Of a stretch of 17,569 nt of DNA, positions 14,741 to 17,569 are shown in pieces. The notes beneath the pieces were generated by a model. That model searched no databases and was not told where the DNA came from. It was given only the letters and a program-made list of their open reading frames with translations. Numbering within the stretch: position 1 is the first letter of the stretch; every line of letters starts with the position of its first letter. The stretch lies in NCBI GenBank assembly GCA_030765665.1, contig JAVCCD010000117.1, positions 1 to 17,569 on the forward strand. Direction: 5' to 3'. Both the position numbers and the translations under genes were made by a program. The DNA is from Candidatus Tenebribacter mawsonii. Its GTDB lineage: Bacteria; Cloacimonadota; Cloacimonadia; Cloacimonadales; TCS61.

Positions 14741-15453
14741 AAACATTAGTTATAATTCCAACCTATAATGAAGCTGAAAATGTTTCAGCTATTATTGAAG
14801 CAGCACTTAAACAGAAGAAGAGCATTGATGTCTTGATTGTTGACGATAATTCACCTGATGGAACTTCTGATATTGTAAAAGATAAACAGAAGAAAAATAA
14901 ACGAATTCATCTATTGGAACGTGAAGGGAAGATGGGGCTTGGTTCTGCTTATGTTGCTGGATTTAAGTATGCCTTAGAGAAAGGATACGATTATATTTTT
15001 GAGATGGATGCAGACTTCTCTCATGACCCAAACGACATTCCTAGAATACTGGATGAGATGAAAAATGCTGATCTTGTAATAGGCTCACGATATCTGAAAG
15101 GAATCAATGTTGTAAATTGGCCTTTGAGAAGATTAATCCTAAGCTTTTTTGCAGCACAATATGCCAAAATTATTACAGGTATGAGAATAAATGATCCAAC
15201 CGGTGGATTCAAATGTTTTAGAAGAGAAGTACTTGAAAGCGTAGATTTGGACGATATCCTCTCAGATGGATATTCATTCCAAATTGAGATGAATTTCCGA
15301 ACATGGGTAAAGAAATTTAAAATTAAAGAACTTTCCATAGTCTTTACTGATAGGCGAGTTGGACAATCTAAAATGTCTAAAAAGATAGTTCGTGAAGCCA
15401 TAATTGTAGTTTGGAAATTAAAATACTATCAATTGAGGAAAAGGATAAAATGA
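14737..15453 (+). CDS. Polyprenyl-phosphate mannosyltransferase-like GT2 (DPM1 family)
   Basis: A 238-residue soluble GT2 enzyme closely resembling dolichol/polyprenyl-phosphate mannose synthase. Visible motifs are IIPTYNEAENV (6-16), VDDNSPDGT (35-43), MDADFSHDP (90-98), GSRYLKG, NDPTGGFKCFRREV, DGYSFQIEMNFR and DRRVGQSKMSKKI, the last being characteristic of DPM1 relatives. There are no C-terminal membrane helices, so it is the short, peripheral type. The usual reaction is GDP-mannose (or another activated hexose) plus polyprenyl phosphate to polyprenyl-phosphate sugar, a donor for periplasmic or surface glycosylation. ATGA overlaps couple it to the acyltransferase gene upstream and the methyltransferase gene downstream. 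Sugar specificity is not proved by sequence. Confidence 0.9.
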   Translation: MKTLVIIPTYNEAENVSAIIEAALKQKKSIDVLIVDDNSPDGTSDIVKDKQKKNKRIHLLEREGKMGLGSAYVAGFKYALEKGYDYIFEMDADFSHDPNDIPRILDEMKNADLVIGSRYLKGINVVNWPLRRLILSFFAAQYAKIITGMRINDPTGGFKCFRREVLESVDLDDILSDGYSFQIEMNFRTWVKKFKIKELSIVFTDRRVGQSKMSKKIVREAIIVVWKLKYYQLRKRIK

Positions 15454-16769
15454 AAGTAATAAAGGATCTCAAAATAGAAAAATTGGTTTATAAAGGGTTA
15501 GGACTTGGTTTTGATAATTCAGATCCGGTTTTTGTTTCAAATGCTGTTCCAGGAGACGTATTAGATGTGCAAATTATAAGCACGAGACGACAAGTAAGTT
15601 TTGGTAAAATTGACAAGATCATAAAAGGATCATCAAAGAGAATTGAACCTGACTGTGAAGTTTTTGGAAAGTGTGGTGGTTGTGATTGGCTTAATATTTC
15701 TTATGATGATCAGTTAAAATATAAGCAAGAAATTGTTGAAGAGATCTTTCAGAATATTGAGATTGAGAAGATCAATAAAATTATCTCTTCCGGTAAAGAA
15801 CCATATCGGAACAAAAGTTTTTTCCCTGTTGCAAAACATGATGGAAAGCCAATTACAGGCATGTTCGAGAGCAGATCGCATAACGTGATCCCACATAAAA
15901 GCTGTAAACTTCAACCACTGTTATTCGATGATATATGTGAGAAGATGATATCCTATATAAAAGCCTCTAAAATGCAAGTTTACAATGAGAAAAATCATTC
16001 GGGAAATATACGTCATATTGGTATACGTTATGCCTTAGGGACAAATGAGATAATCGTGTTTCTTGTTACAAGAAACCGCAAGATCCCTTTCTCAAGACAA
16101 CTTGAGAGAATATTATTAGAAGCTTATCCTAATATTGTTGGAATTATCCAAAACATTAATCCAGAGAAAACAAATGTAATATTAGGTAATGATGAAAAAA
16201 TAATATTTGGTCGTGATTTTATATACGAACAGATAGGGAAGACTAAATTTAAACTTAATTACAAATCATTCTTTCAGGTGAATACAAAGCAGGCTGAAAA
16301 AATATATGACTTTGCTAAGCATGCAATATCAGAAGGTTCAAGCGTTATTGATGCATATTGTGGTGTTGGTTCAATCGGACTTTATCTGGCAGATAGAGCA
16401 GCAATAGTTATTGGAATAGAAAACAATGTAAAAGCTGTGCAGAATGCTAAAGAAAATGCTAAGCTAAATAAAATTGATAATTGTAAATTTGTTGCTGGTT
16501 ATGTAGAAAATGAATTACCGAAAATTCTAAAAGATAATAAAATAGATACAATAATATTTGATCCTCCACGTAAAGGTCTTGAACAAAGAATAATTGATAA
16601 TATTCCATCTGATATTAAGAAGATCATCTACATTAGTTGTGATCCAATGACGCAAGTTAGAGACGTGAAATTAATAATGGAAAAAGGTTTTGTGCCAAAA
16701 GAGATGCAGCCTTTTGATATGTTTCCCCATACGTTTCATATCGAGAATGTAATTATTCTAGAGAGATAA
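15450..16769 (+). CDS. rlmD: 23S rRNA (uracil-5-)-methyltransferase, RlmD/RumA type
   Basis: A 439-residue TrmA/RlmD-family SAM-dependent m5U methyltransferase. An N-terminal TRAM-like RNA-binding domain (about 1-60) is followed by 4Fe-4S cluster cysteines C69-x5-C75-G-G-C78 and a fourth, C152 (HKSC). The SAM site is VIDAYCGVGSIGLYLA (299-314). DPPRKGL (371-377) and the nucleophile C397 in ISCDP form the catalytic motifs, and the protein ends with the family's MFPHTFHIENVIIL. Intact iron-sulfur residues support RlmD or RlmCD rather than TrmA; which 23S uridine is modified cannot be told. The start is the ATG at 15450, overlapping the GT2 stop as ATGA with AAGGA 4 nt upstream; an in-frame ATG at 15411 lies inside the GT2 gene and lacks a site. 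Its coupling to glycan genes is probably just operon packing. Confidence 0.93.
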   Translation: MKVIKDLKIEKLVYKGLGLGFDNSDPVFVSNAVPGDVLDVQIISTRRQVSFGKIDKIIKGSSKRIEPDCEVFGKCGGCDWLNISYDDQLKYKQEIVEEIFQNIEIEKINKIISSGKEPYRNKSFFPVAKHDGKPITGMFESRSHNVIPHKSCKLQPLLFDDICEKMISYIKASKMQVYNEKNHSGNIRHIGIRYALGTNEIIVFLVTRNRKIPFSRQLERILLEAYPNIVGIIQNINPEKTNVILGNDEKIIFGRDFIYEQIGKTKFKLNYKSFFQVNTKQAEKIYDFAKHAISEGSSVIDAYCGVGSIGLYLADRAAIVIGIENNVKAVQNAKENAKLNKIDNCKFVAGYVENELPKILKDNKIDTIIFDPPRKGLEQRIIDNIPSDIKKIIYISCDPMTQVRDVKLIMEKGFVPKEMQPFDMFPHTFHIENVIILER

Positions 16770-16775
16770 TAATAT

Positions 16776-16822
16776 CCTTGCGAAGGTTTTAGGTCTTCTT
16801 GCTTTTCCTGACCTTCGTAAGG
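16776..16822. repeat. Imperfect 12-bp inverted repeat
   Basis: CCTTGCGAAGGT (16776-16787) pairs with ACCTTCGTAAGG (16811-16822) over 12 bp, with a single G-T wobble and a 23-nt loop. Each arm is itself a small palindrome (CCTT-GCG-AAGG and ACCTT-CGT-AAGGT). An alternative inner pairing, AGGTC/GACCT (16791-16795 and 16810-16814), exists. No T-run follows, so it is not a standard terminator. It could act as a weak transcript end or be a copy of a short palindromic repeat. Confidence 0.6.
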
Positions 16823-16875
16823 TTTACTTCATAAACATAACACTTTTCTGTCATCCTTAGTTTGCGTTTTTGTAC

Positions 16876-16894
16876 CGCAACGTTGTACGTTGCG
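16876..16894. repeat. 19-nt palindrome related to the 41-bp repeats, opposite orientation
   Basis: CGCAACGT (16876-16883), loop TGT, ACGTTGCG (16887-16894) is a perfect 8-bp inverted repeat with a 3-nt loop. Its reverse complement shares the core ACGTACAACGT with the downstream tandem repeats, so it appears to be a diverged member placed in the opposite orientation, 6 nt before the array. Confidence 0.65.
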
Positions 16895-16900
16895 CTAATA

Positions 16901-17023
16901 ATCGACGTGCAACGTCGATCTACATAAATTATCTTCTTTTAATCGACGTACAACGTCGATCTACTTAAATTATATTCTTTTAATCGACGTACAACGTCGA
17001 TCTACATAAATTATCTTCCTTGT
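16901..17023. repeat. Three 41-bp tandem repeats, each with a 19-nt palindrome
   Basis: Copies start at 16901, 16942 and 16983, an exact 41-bp period. Each opens with ATCGACGT, a 3-nt loop (GCA in copy 1, ACA in copies 2 and 3) and ACGTCGAT, followed by a 22-nt AT-rich tail beginning CTAC. Copies 1 and 2 differ at three positions and copies 1 and 3 at four, mostly at the very end. Perfect conservation of the stems with change in the loop and tail suggests that the hairpin is the functional or mobile part. It is not a CRISPR array: the tails are near-identical rather than unique spacers. Confidence 0.92.
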
Positions 17024-17033
17024 ATCAATAAAA

Positions 17034-17085
17034 AATCCTTTACAATTTAATAAGGGAAAATTGTTTCAAAATATCATAAAGGATT
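17034..17085 (+). promoter_or_regulatory. Nested leader hairpin overlapping the PEGA gene ribosome binding site
   Basis: AATCCTTTA (17034-17042) is perfectly complementary to TAAAGGATT (17077-17085), and inside the loop ACAATTT (17042-17048) pairs with AAATTGT (17058-17064). The outer right arm contains AAAGGA, the Shine-Dalgarno-like sequence just before the ATG at 17088, so folding would hide it. This could be translational control or chance in AT-rich DNA. Confidence 0.4.
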
Positions 17086-17099
17086 ACATGAGGAAAGAA

Positions 17100-17569
17100 A
17101 TGAAAAGGATTTTATTTATTATTTTTATAACAATTTTAGCAGTAATGTTAAACGCACTCGGTACGCTTCGTGTATCATCTATTAAAGAACTGCCTGCAAC
17201 TCACACTAACCTGAAAGTATATGATGCAGATGGAAAATATGCACCGGTATTATTGGTGAAAACTGAGCTGAAAGGATTGGGCATACAGAATATTGGCAGA
17301 CCAACTAAACATGCTCCCGAATACAGCTCTGGAGATCACCACTATAAATTTTATATGAATGATAACCAACGTGTAGTTAAGATCACTCATTCGGATTATG
17401 AACCATTAGAAGTACGATTACTGGCAGATTTTGGAATTAATGTAAAAGCACAGCGGGTTTATGAACTTAAACTTGCATTTGATAAAGAAGTTATACAAGT
17501 ACCTGTAGTTATTACCTGCAACCAATCTGGTGCTGAAGTTTTTATTGATGAAAAATCTGTTGGTAAGAC
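17100..17569 (+). CDS. Exported PEGA-like domain protein (3' end outside window)
   Basis: The first 156 complete codons of a gene that runs off the window; the frame is open throughout. The N-terminus MKRILFIIFITILAVMLNA is a clear signal peptide (basic start, long hydrophobic core). The mature part begins with a beta-rich region (LPATHTNLKVYDADGKYAPV, then HYKFYMNDNQRVVKITHSDYEPLEVRL in sequence) and reaches QSGAEVFIDEKSVGK at the edge, which matches the PEGA-type repeat (G-A-x-V-x-I-D-x-x-x-V-G-x-T). PEGA proteins are surface or periplasmic, often with several repeats or a C-terminal enzymatic or formylglycine-synthase-like domain; which applies here lies beyond the window. ATG 17100 is chosen because AGGAAAG (17091-17097) precedes it and gives a classic signal peptide; an in-frame ATG at 17088 (MRKE added) is a real alternative. 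Confidence 0.78.
   Translation, partial: MKRILFIIFITILAVMLNALGTLRVSSIKELPATHTNLKVYDADGKYAPVLLVKTELKGLGIQNIGRPTKHAPEYSSGDHHYKFYMNDNQRVVKITHSDYEPLEVRLLADFGINVKAQRVYELKLAFDKEVIQVPVVITCNQSGAEVFIDEKSVGK

Larger units (their letters stand above)
16770..17099. other. Repeat-rich intergenic region
   Basis: A 330-nt stretch without a supported gene between rlmD and the terminal PEGA-like gene. In order it holds an imperfect inverted repeat (16776-16822), an AT-rich stretch with a T5 run, a 19-nt palindrome (16876-16894), three 41-bp tandem repeats with internal palindromes (16901-17023), and a nested hairpin (17034-17085) touching the ribosome binding site of the last gene. No clear intrinsic terminator for rlmD is seen. 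The concentration of palindromes suggests a dispersed intergenic repeat family rather than a single regulatory site. Confidence 0.7.

Noticed and set aside
15411..15449. Upstream start for the RlmD-type methyltransferase at 15411
   Set aside because: It lies inside the GT2 gene with no ribosome binding site, while ATG 15450 forms an ATGA overlap and has a clear AAGGA site.
16901..17023. CRISPR array
   Set aside because: The repeats are contiguous with near-identical tails rather than unique spacers, only three copies exist, and no cas genes are nearby.

Overview
The window is AT-rich, densely coded bacterial DNA. It carries a signal-peptide-bearing outer-membrane beta-barrel candidate, so the host has a Gram-negative-type envelope. 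The Wzi-like barrel, the receiver plus PPDK_N proteins, the PEGA-like protein and intergenic palindromic repeats suggest an uncultivated or anaerobic member of the FCB side of the tree (a Cloacimonadota- or Bacteroidota-like lineage). No rRNA is present, so this assignment is an inference. No tRNA, IS element, prophage or CRISPR array was seen.

Layout. (1) 1-202: non-coding leader with a hairpin-rich segment. (2) 203-1225 (+): radical SAM/SPASM protein. It converges on a three-gene minus-strand operon (4718 down to 1248): Wzi-like outer-membrane protein, membrane GT2 glycosyltransferase, UPF0104/flippase-like membrane protein. This looks like a surface glycan or glycolipid module. (3) 4719-4898: divergent promoter region. 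(4) 4899-10858 (+): two tandem ~990-aa paralogs, each with two receiver-like domains, a PEP-synthase/PPDK-type nucleotide-binding domain and a distinctive C-terminal domain, but no phosphohistidine or PEP-binding domain. (5) 10969-13856 (+): two tandem 443-aa glutamate dehydrogenases, each followed by a clear intrinsic terminator. (6) 13985-16769 (+): a translationally coupled trio of hexapeptide-repeat acyltransferase, polyprenyl-phosphate mannosyltransferase-like GT2 and RlmD-type 23S rRNA methyltransferase. (7) 16770-17099: repeat-rich intergenic DNA with an imperfect inverted repeat, a 19-nt palindrome and three exact-period 41-bp tandem repeats each carrying a palindrome. (8) 17100-end (+): 5' part of an exported PEGA-like protein.

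The most interesting signals are two neighbouring tandem duplications in which the copies have diverged at functional residues. In the receiver/PPDK_N pair, copy 1 keeps the acidic pocket and phosphoacceptor aspartate of receiver 2 (E181-D182, D251), while copy 2 has E181-S182 and N251. In the glutamate dehydrogenase pair, copy 1 has the E. coli-like NADP signature (S236, SDSS at 258-261) and copy 2 has the Clostridium symbiosum-like NAD signature (F236, SGPD at 258-261), although the two are about 74% identical without gaps. Together these suggest a central carbon/nitrogen switch region: a paired NADPH/NAD glutamate node next to a putative signal-responsive PEP/pyruvate-type ATP-binding protein pair. 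The functional link between the two pairs is only an inference from adjacency.
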